From positions 24,044 to 88,043 of the forward strand of contig LSKF01000107.1 in the NCBI GenBank assembly GCA_001556995.1: DNA of 64,000 nucleotides. Direction: 5' to 3'. The notes beneath the pieces are model-generated. The model was not told the DNA's origin, made no database searches, and was given only the letters and a program-made list of their open reading frames with translations. The translations under genes and the position numbers were made by a program. Source of the DNA: Erythrobacteraceae bacterium CCH12-C2 (GTDB lineage: Bacteria > Pseudomonadota > Alphaproteobacteria > Sphingomonadales > Sphingomonadaceae). Positions 8,826 to 18,065 of this stretch are shown here, piece after piece; positions within the stretch are counted from its first letter, which is position 1, and the number at the start of each line of letters is the position of its first letter.

Positions 8826-9585
8826 AGACCTGGCCCTCGCCCTCCGCCTTGCCGATGCCGCCGGAGCCGCGATCCGCCCCCTGTTCCGCGGCCAGTGGAG
8901 CGAGGAGCGCAAAGCCGACCGCTCCTACGTCACCGAAGCTGACCGCGCCGCCGAGGCCGCGATGCGGCGACTGATCGAGACGGAATTCCCCGCAGACGGC
9001 ATCATCGGTGAGGAATATGGCACCCGCAACGAAGGCGCAGGCCGCCAATGGGTGCTCGATCCGATCGACGGCACCACCAGCTTCATCGCCGGGCGCCCGA
9101 TCTTCGGCACGCTGATCGCACTGTTGCAGGATGGCTGGCCCGTGCTCGGCATCATCGACCAGCCGGTGAGCGGGGAGCGCTGGGTGGGGCGCATCGGCCA
9201 GCCGACGCTGTTCAACGGCAAGCCCGCCGTCACCCGTCCCTTGAAAGACCTCGCCGAAGCGGTGCTCGGCACCACCAGCCCCCATGCCTTCACCAACGAG
9301 GAGGCCGACGCTTTCATGGCGGTCGCCAAGAGCGTCGCCGAGCGCAAGATCGTCTATGGCGGGGACTGCTACAATTACGGCCTCGTCGCCAGCGGCCACA
9401 TCGACATCGTGATCGAAGCGAACTTGAAGCTCCATGATTACGCCGCGCTGGTGCCGGTGGTCGAAGGCGCGGGCGGGATGATGGCTGACTGGCAGGGCAA
9501 CCCGCTCGACGCCGGGAGCGACGGCACGGTGATCGCGCTGGGCGATCCGGCGCGGCTCGAGGACGTGCTGGAGGCCATGGGCTAG
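8815..9585 (+). CDS. hisN: Inositol monophosphatase family; probable histidinol-phosphatase
   Basis: 256-residue Mg-dependent phosphatase of the inositol monophosphatase fold. The metal-binding motif DPIDGT is at residues 82-87 and the GEE metal ligand at about 65-67. The C-terminal metal aspartate lies in LKLHDYAALVPVVEGAGG. Alphaproteobacteria usually lack the HisB phosphatase and use this IMPase-type HisN for the eighth step of histidine synthesis (histidinol-phosphate to histidinol). I chose ATG 8815 because it gives the compact family N-terminus and an 11-base coupled overlap with the previous gene. The operon with prs supports histidine/PRPP metabolism. An inositol-phosphatase role is the alternative. 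Confidence 0.85.
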   Translation: MTDKDLALALRLADAAGAAIRPLFRGQWSEERKADRSYVTEADRAAEAAMRRLIETEFPADGIIGEEYGTRNEGAGRQWVLDPIDGTTSFIAGRPIFGTLIALLQDGWPVLGIIDQPVSGERWVGRIGQPTLFNGKPAVTRPLKDLAEAVLGTTSPHAFTNEEADAFMAVAKSVAERKIVYGGDCYNYGLVASGHIDIVIEANLKLHDYAALVPVVEGAGGMMADWQGNPLDAGSDGTVIALGDPARLEDVLEAMG

Positions 9586-9630
9586 GCCCTTCGCAAACAA
9601 GGTTAGCAATTCCTCAATAAGCGCAGCGCT

Positions 9631-10866
9631 ATGTCGGTCGCCGCAACAATCGGGGACCGACACGCGATGAATGCCTTCCTGCGGGACGCACACTGGCTGA
9701 ATGCCGAGCGGACCCGCGCCTATGCCGCCATGCTGGTGCTTGCCTTCATCGGCATGCTCGTCGCCAACTACCTGAAAGTCCCTTCGACGGGCTCTGACTT
9801 TCAGGCGTTTTGGTCCGCGGCGCGCATCATGGCCGAGCATGGTCCGGCGGCGGCCTTTGATCTCGATCTTCAGCGTCAGGTCCAGCAAGAGGCTGGCTTC
9901 GATGAAATGATCGCCTATGTGAACCCGCCGCCCTTTTTGCTGTTCATTTTCTGGCTGGCCGTCCTCCCGTTCGGTGCCGCGTGGATCGCATGGACGTCGG
10001 TGACATTTGCCGCGTGGTTCATCGGCATGAACCGCACATACAAGGGCGATCTCACCTTGCCGCTGCTGGCGTTTCCGGCGTCGTTTCTGGCGGCGAGCCA
10101 TGCGCAAAACGGCTTTGTTACGGGTGCGCTGCTGGCGGGGTCCGTTCTCGTGCTGCGCCGTTCACCGTGGCTGGCAGGGGTTCTGCTCGGCATGCTGGTG
10201 ATCAAGCCACACCTTGCCTTGCTGGCCCCGTTCTGGCTGCTGGCGCGCGGTGAGTGGAAGGCGATCGCAGGCGGCGCGCTGGGCGCTGCGGGCATGATCC
10301 TGATCAGCCTCGTGGCATTTGGCCCGGCGGCCTGGCTCGCCTATCCCGAGGTGTTCGAGGTGAGCCGGCAATTGATGGCGCAGGGGCAAGACGTTTTTTG
10401 GCTGCGGATGACGACCCCATACGCTGCTTTGCGCTACTATACCTCGCCAGAGCTGGCGATGGCCGTGCAAGCGCTGATTACCTTTACCTTGCTGGTGCTG
10501 ACGATGATCTTCGCGCGCCGCACGCGCGATGGCATGGCGAGCGGGGCCTTCATGCTCGCCGCCACGGCGGTCGCCTCGCCGTACCTGTTCTCATACGACC
10601 TGCCGTTCCTGGTGGTGCCGGTGTTCTGGCTGATCATGGATGGTCGGGCGCGCGGATGGCGGCCTTATGAAAAACTGCTGGTGCTGGGACTCTATCTCTC
10701 GCCGCTCGCCACGCGCGCGGTTGCGCTGCCGCTGGAGATCAACCTTATGCCGCTGCCGGCGCTGGCGATGGCGGCGCTGATCTGGAACCGCGGGCTTATC
10801 GTTGGAGAGCGCATGCCGATCGCCTGGCATGCCGAGCGCGGCGAAAGGGTGGCGCAGGCCGCTTAG
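9631..10866 (+). CDS. DUF2029/GT87-type polyprenyl-phosphate glycosyltransferase-like membrane protein
   Basis: 411-residue polytopic membrane protein with about ten transmembrane helices. An N-terminal helix at about 32-50 is followed by a periplasmic loop with [14 protein letters not shown], where the acidic residue after the first helix is typical of GT-C glycosyltransferases. A later [11 protein letters not shown] segment is typical of the DUF2029/GT87 family, which includes polyprenol-dependent mannosyltransferases. A second in-frame ATG at 9667 (MNAFLRD) is an equally reasonable start. The gene stands alone, 45 bases after hisN. The sugar donor and acceptor cannot be told from sequence. 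Confidence 0.8.
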   Translation: MSVAATIGDRHAMNAFLRDAHWLNAERTRAYAAMLVLAFIGMLVANYLKVPSTGSDFQAFWSAARIMAEHGPAAAFDLDLQRQVQQEAGFDEMIAYVNPPPFLLFIFWLAVLPFGAAWIAWTSVTFAAWFIGMNRTYKGDLTLPLLAFPASFLAASHAQNGFVTGALLAGSVLVLRRSPWLAGVLLGMLVIKPHLALLAPFWLLARGEWKAIAGGALGAAGMILISLVAFGPAAWLAYPEVFEVSRQLMAQGQDVFWLRMTTPYAALRYYTSPELAMAVQALITFTLLVLTMIFARRTRDGMASGAFMLAATAVASPYLFSYDLPFLVVPVFWLIMDGRARGWRPYEKLLVLGLYLSPLATRAVALPLEINLMPLPALAMAALIWNRGLIVGERMPIAWHAERGERVAQAA

Positions 10867-11011
10867 CCACAGGCCCTGGCTCCTCCATCCCCCTTGCCTT
10901 TCGCCGCCCTTGCGCCTAAGCGCGCGCACTTCACTGACACGAATCAATCAGCCAGCCTGGCGACAAGGGCTGCCATGGCCGGTTCCGACGTGTCTCACTC
11001 AGGAGATGAAA

Positions 11012-11215
11012 ATGCCCAAGCTGAAGACCAAGAGCGGTGTGAAGAAGCGCTTCAAGATCACTGCCACCGGCAAGGTCAAGCACGGCGTCGCTGGCAAGCG
11101 TCACCGTCTGATCAGCCACAATGCGAAGTATATCCGCACCAACCGGGGCACTTCGGTCCTGTCGGCCAATGATACGCCGACGATCAAGAAGTGGGCACCC
11201 TACGGGCTCGATTGA
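11012..11215 (+). CDS. rpmI: 50S ribosomal protein L35
   Basis: 67-residue basic ribosomal protein of the large subunit. The sequence begins [20 protein letters not shown] and continues with [15 protein letters not shown], which is the L35 signature. The length is typical. A good ribosome binding site (AGGAGA) precedes ATG 11012. It is followed by rplT after 51 bases. In many bacteria infC precedes this pair; here infC is absent and the upstream neighbour is an unrelated membrane protein, so rpmI-rplT probably has its own promoter in 10867-11011. Confidence 0.98.
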   Translation: MPKLKTKSGVKKRFKITATGKVKHGVAGKRHRLISHNAKYIRTNRGTSVLSANDTPTIKKWAPYGLD

Positions 11216-11266
11216 TGCGAGCGGGGCCTAGGCCCTCACGCACCTTAGAAACAAGGATATACTGAT

Positions 11267-11626
11267 ATGGCACGCGTCAAAAGGGGTGTTACCACCCGCG
11301 CCAAGCACAAGCGGATTCTCGACCAAGCCAAGGGCTATCGCGGTCGCCGCAAGAACACCATCCGCATCGCCCGTCAGGCGGTCGAAAAGGCCGGGCAATA
11401 CGCCTACCGCGACCGCAAGGTGAAGAAGCGCAATTTCCGCGCCCTGTGGATCCAGCGCATCAATGCCGCCGTCCGCATGGAAGGCCTGACCTATTCGCAG
11501 TTCATGCACGGCATCAAGCTGGCTGGCATCGAACTCGATCGCAAGGCGATGGCTGATCTCGCGATGAACGAAGGCGGCGCCTTCAAGGCCGTGATCGCTC
11601 AGGCGAAGGCGGCTCTGCCCGCTTAA
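11267..11626 (+). CDS. rplT: 50S ribosomal protein L20
   Basis: 119-residue ribosomal protein that binds 23S rRNA early in 50S assembly. The N-terminus [20 protein letters not shown] and the middle [19 protein letters not shown] are diagnostic of L20. Length is standard. An AAGGA ribosome binding site lies just upstream of ATG 11267. It is co-transcribed with rpmI and followed 38 bases later by a strong intrinsic terminator, so the operon has two genes. L20 represses its own operon in some bacteria; I saw no clear operator structure in the 51-base spacer. Confidence 0.98.
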   Translation: MARVKRGVTTRAKHKRILDQAKGYRGRRKNTIRIARQAVEKAGQYAYRDRKVKKRNFRALWIQRINAAVRMEGLTYSQFMHGIKLAGIELDRKAMADLAMNEGGAFKAVIAQAKAALPA

Positions 11627-11662
11627 GCGCAGCGGGGGTCACCCTCCGGCTCAGAGAGAAAC

Positions 11663-11695
11663 AAGGGCGAGCTCCTGCCGGGGCTCGCCCTTTTT
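11663..11695 (+). terminator. Intrinsic terminator after rpmI-rplT
   Basis: An 8-bp perfect stem GGGCGAGC (11665-11672) pairs with GCTCGCCC (11683-11690) across a 10-base loop and is followed by five T residues. This is a classical rho-independent terminator closing the ribosomal-protein operon. Confidence 0.93.
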
Positions 11696-11761
11696 CGTTG
11701 CCACTTGTAGGAATGCGCCGCGCTTCTTGTAAATCGGCGTCATCTGCGGCAATTGGCCCGC

Positions 11762-12679
11762 ATGGGGGACACTTGTGACAATAGCGCTGGCACCGCCGCG
11801 CCTGATGCCTATCGGCTAACTGCCGAATTTCGCGAGCCGCCTGAGCAATTCGAAGGGTGCTTCACCACCTTCTACCATCTCACGGTCGATCTTGATGATC
11901 CTGAGACCACGCTCACCGATTACCTCCAACCCGAGTGGGCCAATATCCGCTTCTTCTGTGGCGGCACGCCCGATGCGGCGATCGGCAGCACCCGGGTCGA
12001 GGGCGCACGGTTTGTCGCGACCGGGCCAAGTGCGCTGCCATGCCGCTTCACACTGGGGCCAGTGCGCATGTGGGGGGTGGGCTTTCTGCCGCTGGGCTGG
12101 GCGCGGTTCATGGGTGCTGACGCGAGCGGCTGTGCCAACATGATCTGCGACGGCGAAGAGCACCCGACCTTCGCCCATTTTGCGCCGCTCGCCGATACGC
12201 TTTGCGATCCCGAGGCCAATATGGACGCGCAATTTGATGCTATCGTTGCTGCGATGCACAAGGTCATGCGCCCGACCCGCGAGGACCCAGCGATCAGCCG
12301 GGTCCACACCGCTCTGGTCAGCGGTGCGCACGGGTCCGTCACGGAATTGGCTGACGCCTGCGCCATGAGCATCCGCACGCTCGAGCGGGTGTGCACCCGC
12401 AATTTCGGCTTCCCGCCCAAGCTTCTCATGCGCCGCCAGCGCTTCATGCGCAGCTTGACGACCTTTATGCTCCAGCGCGGCCGCCGCTGGACCGAGGCGA
12501 TCGACGCTGATTACCATGATCAGGCCCAATTCACGCGCGAGTTCCGCGAATTCATGACCATGAACCCCAGCGAATATGCCGCGCTGCCCCACCCGATCCT
12601 GACATCGTTCATGGAAGCGCGCGCGCGAGTCTGGGGGAGCGCGGCGCAAACGCTCGACCCGCCGTCGGGTTCGCGCTGA
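11762..12679 (+). CDS. AraC-family transcriptional regulator (tandem copy 1)
   Basis: 305-residue regulator with a sphingomonad-type N-terminal sensor half and a C-terminal AraC helix-turn-helix pair. The sensor half holds DYLQPEWANIRFF and GVGFLPLGWARFMGA. The DNA-binding part includes SVTELADACAMSIRTLERVC, then [14 protein letters not shown] and the second helix region DQAQFTREFREFM-x-NPSEY. ATG 11762 was chosen; the TTG nine bases upstream is an alternative. The next gene at 12846 is a clear paralogue with the same landmarks, so this is a tandem duplication that has diverged. The effector and target genes are unknown; no obvious target is adjacent. Confidence 0.87.
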   Translation: MGDTCDNSAGTAAPDAYRLTAEFREPPEQFEGCFTTFYHLTVDLDDPETTLTDYLQPEWANIRFFCGGTPDAAIGSTRVEGARFVATGPSALPCRFTLGPVRMWGVGFLPLGWARFMGADASGCANMICDGEEHPTFAHFAPLADTLCDPEANMDAQFDAIVAAMHKVMRPTREDPAISRVHTALVSGAHGSVTELADACAMSIRTLERVCTRNFGFPPKLLMRRQRFMRSLTTFMLQRGRRWTEAIDADYHDQAQFTREFREFMTMNPSEYAALPHPILTSFMEARARVWGSAAQTLDPPSGSR

Positions 12680-12845
12680 TTGTGTTTATCCAGACCCCCT
12701 CGGTCATGCATTTGGGCAGCCCAGATCATCCTTGGTGCTGTGTTTCACACTAAGGTGCTGCATTTACCCGTTGCGTGCGCGCTCCGTCTGTTGCCTTGAA
12801 TGCTGGGCCTTCACGAGATAAAGATAGACGGGGAGTTGGTCCAAT

Positions 12846-13733
12846 ATGCGCTCGGCAGCGGGGAACTCGGTTCATGTACGCTTTGCCTTGCCGACTGCGG
12901 CGTTGCAGCCCTTTGTCACGGCCTATTATGCCACTGACGTAACCTGCACACAGCGCGCGCCGGGGCTGGATGATTATCTTCACCCCGAATGGGCCAACCT
13001 GCGGTTTCTGGGCAAGACTGAAACACGCTCAGTCATTGGGGCGGGGGAGTTGCAGCCAACCCCCGCCTTTGCTGTGACCGGACCAACGAGCCGTGCGGCG
13101 CATTTCCGGATCGGTCCGGGCCGCAGTTGGGGGATCGGTCTTTTGCCGCAAGGCTGGGCTGCGCTTTTTTCGGCTGAGGCCTGTGATTATGCCGACCGCA
13201 TCATCGACGGCGCAAGCGATCCGCGTTTTGCGCGGTTCAGGCCGCTTGCGAAGGGCTTGGCGGGCTGCGCGGGCGACTACGTGGCTGAACTCGCATTGAT
13301 CGAGGCGCACATGGCTGAGGTCTTCGCTGATGCCGGGCCGCCGGATCCGGCCATCGCCAAGCTGCAGGCGGCGCTGGTTGATCCCGACATGCTGACAGTG
13401 ATCGATCTGGCAGCGCACCTGGACATGACTGTGCGCTCACTGGAACGCCTGTCGCGCCGCGCTTTCGGGTTTCCGCCCAAGTTGTTGCTCCGCCGCCAAC
13501 GGTTCCTGCGCTGTCTGTCGCGGTTCATGCTGGACCCCTCACTGACCTGGCTGGGGACGCTCGATCGCTGCTATTATGATCAGTCCCATTTCGTGCGCGA
13601 CTTTCGGCGGTTCATGGGTATGAACCCTTCCGATTACGCCCGCTGCCACAAACCGATCATGACGGCGGTGGCGCAGGCGCGCATGGCGGCGATGGGGCAA
13701 GCGGTGCAGGGACTTCACGCGCCAGCTGTGTAG
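12846..13733 (+). CDS. AraC-family transcriptional regulator (tandem copy 2)
   Basis: 295-residue paralogue of the preceding regulator. Shared landmarks in the same order are [13 protein letters not shown], a [20 protein letters not shown] segment, [14 protein letters not shown], the first helix-turn-helix around [20 protein letters not shown], the linker [16 protein letters not shown], and the second around [20 protein letters not shown]. The two genes are separated by 166 bases with room for a separate promoter. Divergence of the sensor halves suggests different ligands or redox signals, but that is inference. No repeat longer than the shared protein motifs was noted, so the duplication is old. 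Confidence 0.87.
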   Translation: MRSAAGNSVHVRFALPTAALQPFVTAYYATDVTCTQRAPGLDDYLHPEWANLRFLGKTETRSVIGAGELQPTPAFAVTGPTSRAAHFRIGPGRSWGIGLLPQGWAALFSAEACDYADRIIDGASDPRFARFRPLAKGLAGCAGDYVAELALIEAHMAEVFADAGPPDPAIAKLQAALVDPDMLTVIDLAAHLDMTVRSLERLSRRAFGFPPKLLLRRQRFLRCLSRFMLDPSLTWLGTLDRCYYDQSHFVRDFRRFMGMNPSDYARCHKPIMTAVAQARMAAMGQAVQGLHAPAV

Positions 13734-13828
13734 AGGGCTGCAGTGCGCACGCGCCGCTTTGCAATCGCCGGGATTTGTCGCTAGCGGGCTGCGGCGACAT
13801 TCTCGCATGCGAAAAGCCATCCGGACCC

Positions 13829-14929
13829 ATGACTGACATCACATCCCAGACACAAGCCGCGCTGGCGGCCATCGCCGCGGCGGAGAGCCTTGAGGCGCTT
13901 GAGGCGCAGCGGCTTGAGACACTCGGCAAGAAGGGCTGGGTCAGCCTTGCCCTCAAGACGCTGGGCGGGATGAGCCCCGAAGAGCGCACCGCCGCCGCCC
14001 CCGCGATCCAATCTGCGCGCGCCGCGATTTCGGATGCGCTGGAGGCGAAGAAGGCGGTGCTTGAGGCGGCGGAGCTGGAAGCACAGCTGGCGCGCGAGAC
14101 CATCGACCTGACCTTGCCTGCCGCCGCCACGCCCAAGGGCTCGGTTCACCCCGTAAGCCAAGTGATGGACGAACTCGCCGAAATCTTCGCCGACCTCGGC
14201 TTCGCGGTCGCGACCGGCCCCGAGATCGAGGACGACTGGCACAATTTCACCGCGCTCAACATGGATGAGACCCATCCGGCGCGGGCGATGCATGATACGT
14301 TCTATTTCCCGGACAAGACCGGGGAGGGCCGTGAAATTCTCCTTCGCACCCACACCTCGCCCGTCCAGATTCGGTCGATGCTGGATCAGGGCGCCCCGAC
14401 CCGCATTATCGCTCCGGGCCGGGTCTACCGCTCGGATAGCGACGCCACCCACACGCCGATGTTCCATCAGGTCGAAGGCCTCGTGATCGACAAGGACATT
14501 CACCTCGGCCACCTCAAGTGGACGCTGGAGACCTTCTTCAAGGCCTTCTTCGAGCGCGAGGACATCACCCTGCGGCTGCGCCCGAGCTACTTCCCCTTCA
14601 CCGAACCCAGCGTCGAAGTCGACGTGGGCTACTCCACCGAGGGCGGCCGCCGCGTTGTCGGCGGGCACGGCGATGCGCCGGGCCATGCGTGGATGGAGTT
14701 GGGCGGCAGCGGGATGGTCAACGCCCGCGTGCTGGAATTCGCGGGGCTCGATCCGAAGGAATGGCAGGGCTTCGCCTTCGGCCTTGGGATCGACCGGATT
14801 GCCATGCTCAAATACGGAATGAACGATCTGCGCGCTTTCTTCGATGGCGATCCGCGCTGGCTCCAGCACTACGGCTTCTCGCCCTTCGACCAGCCGACCC
14901 TCTCCGCTGGTGTGGGAGCGCGCGCATGA
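13829..14929 (+). CDS. pheS: Phenylalanyl-tRNA synthetase alpha subunit
   Basis: 366-residue catalytic subunit that activates phenylalanine and charges tRNA-Phe as an alpha2-beta2 enzyme. Residues 1-90 form the coiled-coil arm. Class II motif 2 is seen at [20 protein letters not shown] and motif 3 at [13 protein letters not shown]. The substrate region [14 protein letters not shown] opens the catalytic domain. ATG 13829 (MTDITSQTQ) gives the usual length; an upstream in-frame start at 13775 would add 18 unconserved residues. The stop overlaps pheT by 4 bases (ATGA), the usual pheST arrangement. Confidence 0.97.
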   Translation: MTDITSQTQAALAAIAAAESLEALEAQRLETLGKKGWVSLALKTLGGMSPEERTAAAPAIQSARAAISDALEAKKAVLEAAELEAQLARETIDLTLPAAATPKGSVHPVSQVMDELAEIFADLGFAVATGPEIEDDWHNFTALNMDETHPARAMHDTFYFPDKTGEGREILLRTHTSPVQIRSMLDQGAPTRIIAPGRVYRSDSDATHTPMFHQVEGLVIDKDIHLGHLKWTLETFFKAFFEREDITLRLRPSYFPFTEPSVEVDVGYSTEGGRRVVGGHGDAPGHAWMELGGSGMVNARVLEFAGLDPKEWQGFAFGLGIDRIAMLKYGMNDLRAFFDGDPRWLQHYGFSPFDQPTLSAGVGARA

Positions 14930-17316
14930 AGTTCTCGCTGACCTGGCTCAAGGATTACCTTGAGACCGACGCCACCGTTTCCGAAATCTGCGATGCGCTC
15001 AACGCTATCGGGCTTGAGGTCGAGGGCGTGGAAGACCCCTCGGACAAGCTCGCAGGCTTCCGCATTGCCCATGTGCTCACCGCCGCGCGGCACCCCGATG
15101 CCGACAAGCTGCAGGTGCTGACGGTCGACACAGGCGACGGCAACCCGCTGCAGGTCGTGTGTGGCGCGCCCAATGCGCGCGCGGGGATGAAGGGCGTGCT
15201 GGGGCTCCCCGGCGCAGTGGTGCCCGCCAACGGCATGGTGCTCAAGAAGAGCGCGATCAGGGGCGTTGAAAGCAACGGCATGATGTGCTCGACCCGCGAG
15301 TTGGAGCTGGGCGAGGATCACGACGGGATCATCGAACTGCCCGACGACGCGCCGGTCGGCACCGATTTCGCGGCGTATCACGGCTCTGATCCGGTGATCG
15401 AAGTCGCGGTTACCCCGAATCGCCCCGACTGCATGGGTGTTTACGGCATCGCTCGTGATCTGGCGGCCAAGGGGCTGGGGACGCTGAAGCCGATTGCGAT
15501 GCCCGCGTTCAGCGCCTCGGGCGCGTGCCCGGTGGAGATTCGCACGGACGATCCAGAGGGCTGCCCTGCCTTCTATGGCCGTGTGGTGAAGGGCGTGACC
15601 AACGGCGCTTCGCCCGATTGGCTGCAGGCGCGGCTCAAGAGCGCGGGCCAGCGCCCGATCTCGCTGTTGGTCGATCTGACCAATTACCTGATGCTCGGCT
15701 TCGGCCGTCCGGCGCACGTTTACGACCTTGCGAAGCTGCAAGGCGCGGTCGTGGCCCGCCGCGCCAAGGATGGCGAGCAAGTGCTGGCGCTCAACGAGAA
15801 GACCTACACCCTCGATGCCGAGATGGTCGTGATCGCCGATGACGTGCAGGTGCACGATATCGCCGGGATCATGGGCGGCGAGCATTCGGGGGTTTCAGAG
15901 ACCACTACCGACGTTCTGCTCGAAATCGCCTATTTCGATCCCGCCCGCATCGGGGCCACGGGCCGCAAGCTCGGCCTGTCGTCCGACGCGCGCACGCGGT
16001 TCGAGCGCGGGGTGGACCCGGCGTTCTTGAGCGATGGCCTTGATCTGCTGACCGGCCTGATCGTCGAGCTGGCAGGCGGCACGCCCAGCGAAGCAGTGCA
16101 TGCTGGTTCGCCGCCGTCTTCGCCCACGGTCGTTGCCTTCGACCCCGGCCTGACGCTCCGTCTCGGCGGTGTCGATGTGCCCGAGGCCGAGCAGAAGCGC
16201 ATACTCGAAAGCCTCGATTTCAGCATCGGCGCCGACTGGCAGGTGACTTGCCCGTTGCGTCGCCACGATATCGAAGGCCCGGCCGACCTCGTCGAGGAAG
16301 TCGTGCGTATCCACGGGCTCGACAAGGTGGCGAGCGTGGCGCTTCCCCGCGCCGAGGGCGTCGCCCGCCCGACCGCCACGCCGCAGCAAAAGCTTGAACG
16401 CGGCCTGCGCCGTGCCGCTGCGGCGAGCGGGCTGAACGAGGCGGTAACATGGAGCTTCTTGCCCGAATGGGCGGCAGAGCATTTCGCCACTGGCAACGAA
16501 ACGCCATGGGTGCTCGCCAACCCTATCAGCGAGGACCTGAAGGCGATGCGTCCCGCGCTGCTCCCCGGCCTGCTGATGGCCGCCAAGCGCAACGCCGACC
16601 GCGGCGCGGCCTCAGCGCGGCTATTCGAGATCGGGCGGCGTTACTTCCGTGCGGCGGACGGCCTCAGCGATGAGAAGCCGACGCTCGGCATCGTGCTCGC
16701 TGGCGAGAAGACCGCGCGCGGATGGCAGAGCGGCAAGGCCAAGCCGTTTGACGCCTATGACGCCAAAGCGCTGGCGCTCCAGCTGCTCGAGGCGTCGGGC
16801 GCGCCGGTAGCCAATCTGATGGTGATGGGCGAGGCAGGGCCGCAGTTCCACCCCGGCCAATCCGCCACCCTGCGCCTCGGCCCCAAGGTCGTGCTGGCCC
16901 GCTTCGGGATGGTGCATCCAGCCACACTCAAGGCCTTCGACGTCGATGGGCCGATTGCGGCGGTCGAACTGTTCCTCGACGCGATCCCCGCCAAGAAGGG
17001 CGCGGCCTTCGCCCGCCCCGGCTTCACGCCGCCCGCCTTGCAGGCCGTGACCCGCGACTTCGCTTTCCTCGTCCCCGCTTCGCTGGCAGCGGGCGATCTG
17101 GTGCGCGCGGTGCAGGGCGCGGACAAGGCCTTCATCAGCGGTGTGCGCGTGTTCGACGTCTTCCAAGGCCAAGGCGTGCCCGAGGGCCGCAAGTCGGTGG
17201 CGCTCGAAGTCACGCTCCAGCCGGGCGAGGCGAGCTTCAAGGACGCCGACCTCAAGGCCATCGCCGAGATGGTGGTGGCCGCGGCCGCCAAGCTGGGCGG
17301 GGAGCTGCGCGGATGA
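14926..17316 (+). CDS. pheT: Phenylalanyl-tRNA synthetase beta subunit
   Basis: 796-residue editing and tRNA-binding subunit. The N-terminus [15 protein letters not shown] is typical. A tRNA-binding EMAP-like domain follows (about 40-150, with [15 protein letters not shown]). The B3/B4 editing domain (about 210-390) includes [19 protein letters not shown]. The B5 domain is near 400-475, the catalytic-like core follows, and the C-terminal FDX-ACB anticodon-binding domain includes [17 protein letters not shown] and [19 protein letters not shown] 14926 overlaps the pheS stop by 4 bases. Its own stop overlaps the following SDR gene by 4 bases, so the operon runs on through the SDR gene and prfC. 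Confidence 0.97.
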   Translation: MKFSLTWLKDYLETDATVSEICDALNAIGLEVEGVEDPSDKLAGFRIAHVLTAARHPDADKLQVLTVDTGDGNPLQVVCGAPNARAGMKGVLGLPGAVVPANGMVLKKSAIRGVESNGMMCSTRELELGEDHDGIIELPDDAPVGTDFAAYHGSDPVIEVAVTPNRPDCMGVYGIARDLAAKGLGTLKPIAMPAFSASGACPVEIRTDDPEGCPAFYGRVVKGVTNGASPDWLQARLKSAGQRPISLLVDLTNYLMLGFGRPAHVYDLAKLQGAVVARRAKDGEQVLALNEKTYTLDAEMVVIADDVQVHDIAGIMGGEHSGVSETTTDVLLEIAYFDPARIGATGRKLGLSSDARTRFERGVDPAFLSDGLDLLTGLIVELAGGTPSEAVHAGSPPSSPTVVAFDPGLTLRLGGVDVPEAEQKRILESLDFSIGADWQVTCPLRRHDIEGPADLVEEVVRIHGLDKVASVALPRAEGVARPTATPQQKLERGLRRAAAASGLNEAVTWSFLPEWAAEHFATGNETPWVLANPISEDLKAMRPALLPGLLMAAKRNADRGAASARLFEIGRRYFRAADGLSDEKPTLGIVLAGEKTARGWQSGKAKPFDAYDAKALALQLLEASGAPVANLMVMGEAGPQFHPGQSATLRLGPKVVLARFGMVHPATLKAFDVDGPIAAVELFLDAIPAKKGAAFARPGFTPPALQAVTRDFAFLVPASLAAGDLVRAVQGADKAFISGVRVFDVFQGQGVPEGRKSVALEVTLQPGEASFKDADLKAIAEMVVAAAAKLGGELRG

Positions 17317-18065
17317 GCAAGACCGCTTTCGTCACCGGCGCTACCGCCGGAATCGGCCTCGCCACGGTGCGCCGCCTGGTCGCGGACGGCTGGCGCTGCG
17401 TCGGCACCGGGCGGCGGCAGGAGCGGCTCGACGCGCTGGTCGCCGAACTGGGCGCGGACAAGGTCCACGCGGTGTGTTTTGACGTGCGCGATACCGCCGC
17501 GATGGACGCCGCGCTTGCCAGCCTGCCCGAGGGCTTCCGCGACATCGACCTGCTGGTCAACAACGCGGGCCTCGCCCAAGGCCTCAGCCCTGCGCAGACC
17601 GCCAATCTCGACGATTGGCAGACGATGATCGACACCAACGTAACCGCGATGGTGGTGCTGACCCGCAAGCTCCTGCCGCAGCTGATCGCGCGCAAGGGCG
17701 CGATCATCGCGATCGGTTCGGTCGCGGGGAACTACGTCTATCCCGGCGGCAACGTCTATGCGGGGTCCAAGGCCTTCGTGAACCACTTCACCCTCGCCCT
17801 GCGCGCCGACCTTCACGGCACCGGCGTGCGCGTGACCAGCATCGAGCCGGGGATGGTCGAGACCGAGTTCACCGTGGTGCGCACCGGCAGCCAGGAGGCC
17901 TCGGACAAGCTCTATGCGGGCGTCAACCCGATGACGGGCGAGGATATCGCCGACACCATCGGCTGGATCGCCAGCCTGCCGCCGCATCTCAACATCAACC
18001 GGATCGAGTTGATGCCGGTCAACCAGGACTTCGCGGGTTTCCGCGTCGCACGCGACAACCAGTGA
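17313..18065 (+). CDS. SDR family NADP-dependent 3-hydroxy acid dehydrogenase (YdfG-like)
   Basis: 250-residue classical short-chain dehydrogenase. The cofactor motif TGATAGIG is at about residues 8-15, with an arginine-rich second strand (GTGRRQERL) that favours NADP(H). NNAG is near residue 89. The catalytic Ser lies in IGSVAGNYVYPGG and the Y-x-x-x-K pair in VYAGSKAFV. The C-terminal wording (NPMTGEDIADTIGWIASLPP-x-LNIN) matches YdfG-type serine/3-hydroxypropionate dehydrogenases. It is coupled to pheT and prfC by 4-base overlaps. Why it sits between translation genes is unknown. Confidence 0.88.
   Translation: MSKTAFVTGATAGIGLATVRRLVADGWRCVGTGRRQERLDALVAELGADKVHAVCFDVRDTAAMDAALASLPEGFRDIDLLVNNAGLAQGLSPAQTANLDDWQTMIDTNVTAMVVLTRKLLPQLIARKGAIIAIGSVAGNYVYPGGNVYAGSKAFVNHFTLALRADLHGTGVRVTSIEPGMVETEFTVVRTGSQEASDKLYAGVNPMTGEDIADTIGWIASLPPHLNINRIELMPVNQDFAGFRVARDNQ

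Noticed and set aside
8707-10107. 466-codon minus-strand frame over hisN and the GT87-like gene
   Set aside because: Spans two clear plus-strand genes and has no conserved motif.
11224-11235. GGGCCTAGGCCC palindrome between rpmI and rplT as an L20 operator or terminator
   Set aside because: Only 12 bases, no loop and no T-run; too little to support a function.
13781-15885. Long open frames antisense to pheS and pheT
   Set aside because: Both sense genes carry complete class II synthetase motifs; the antisense products are compositionally odd and lack start signals.
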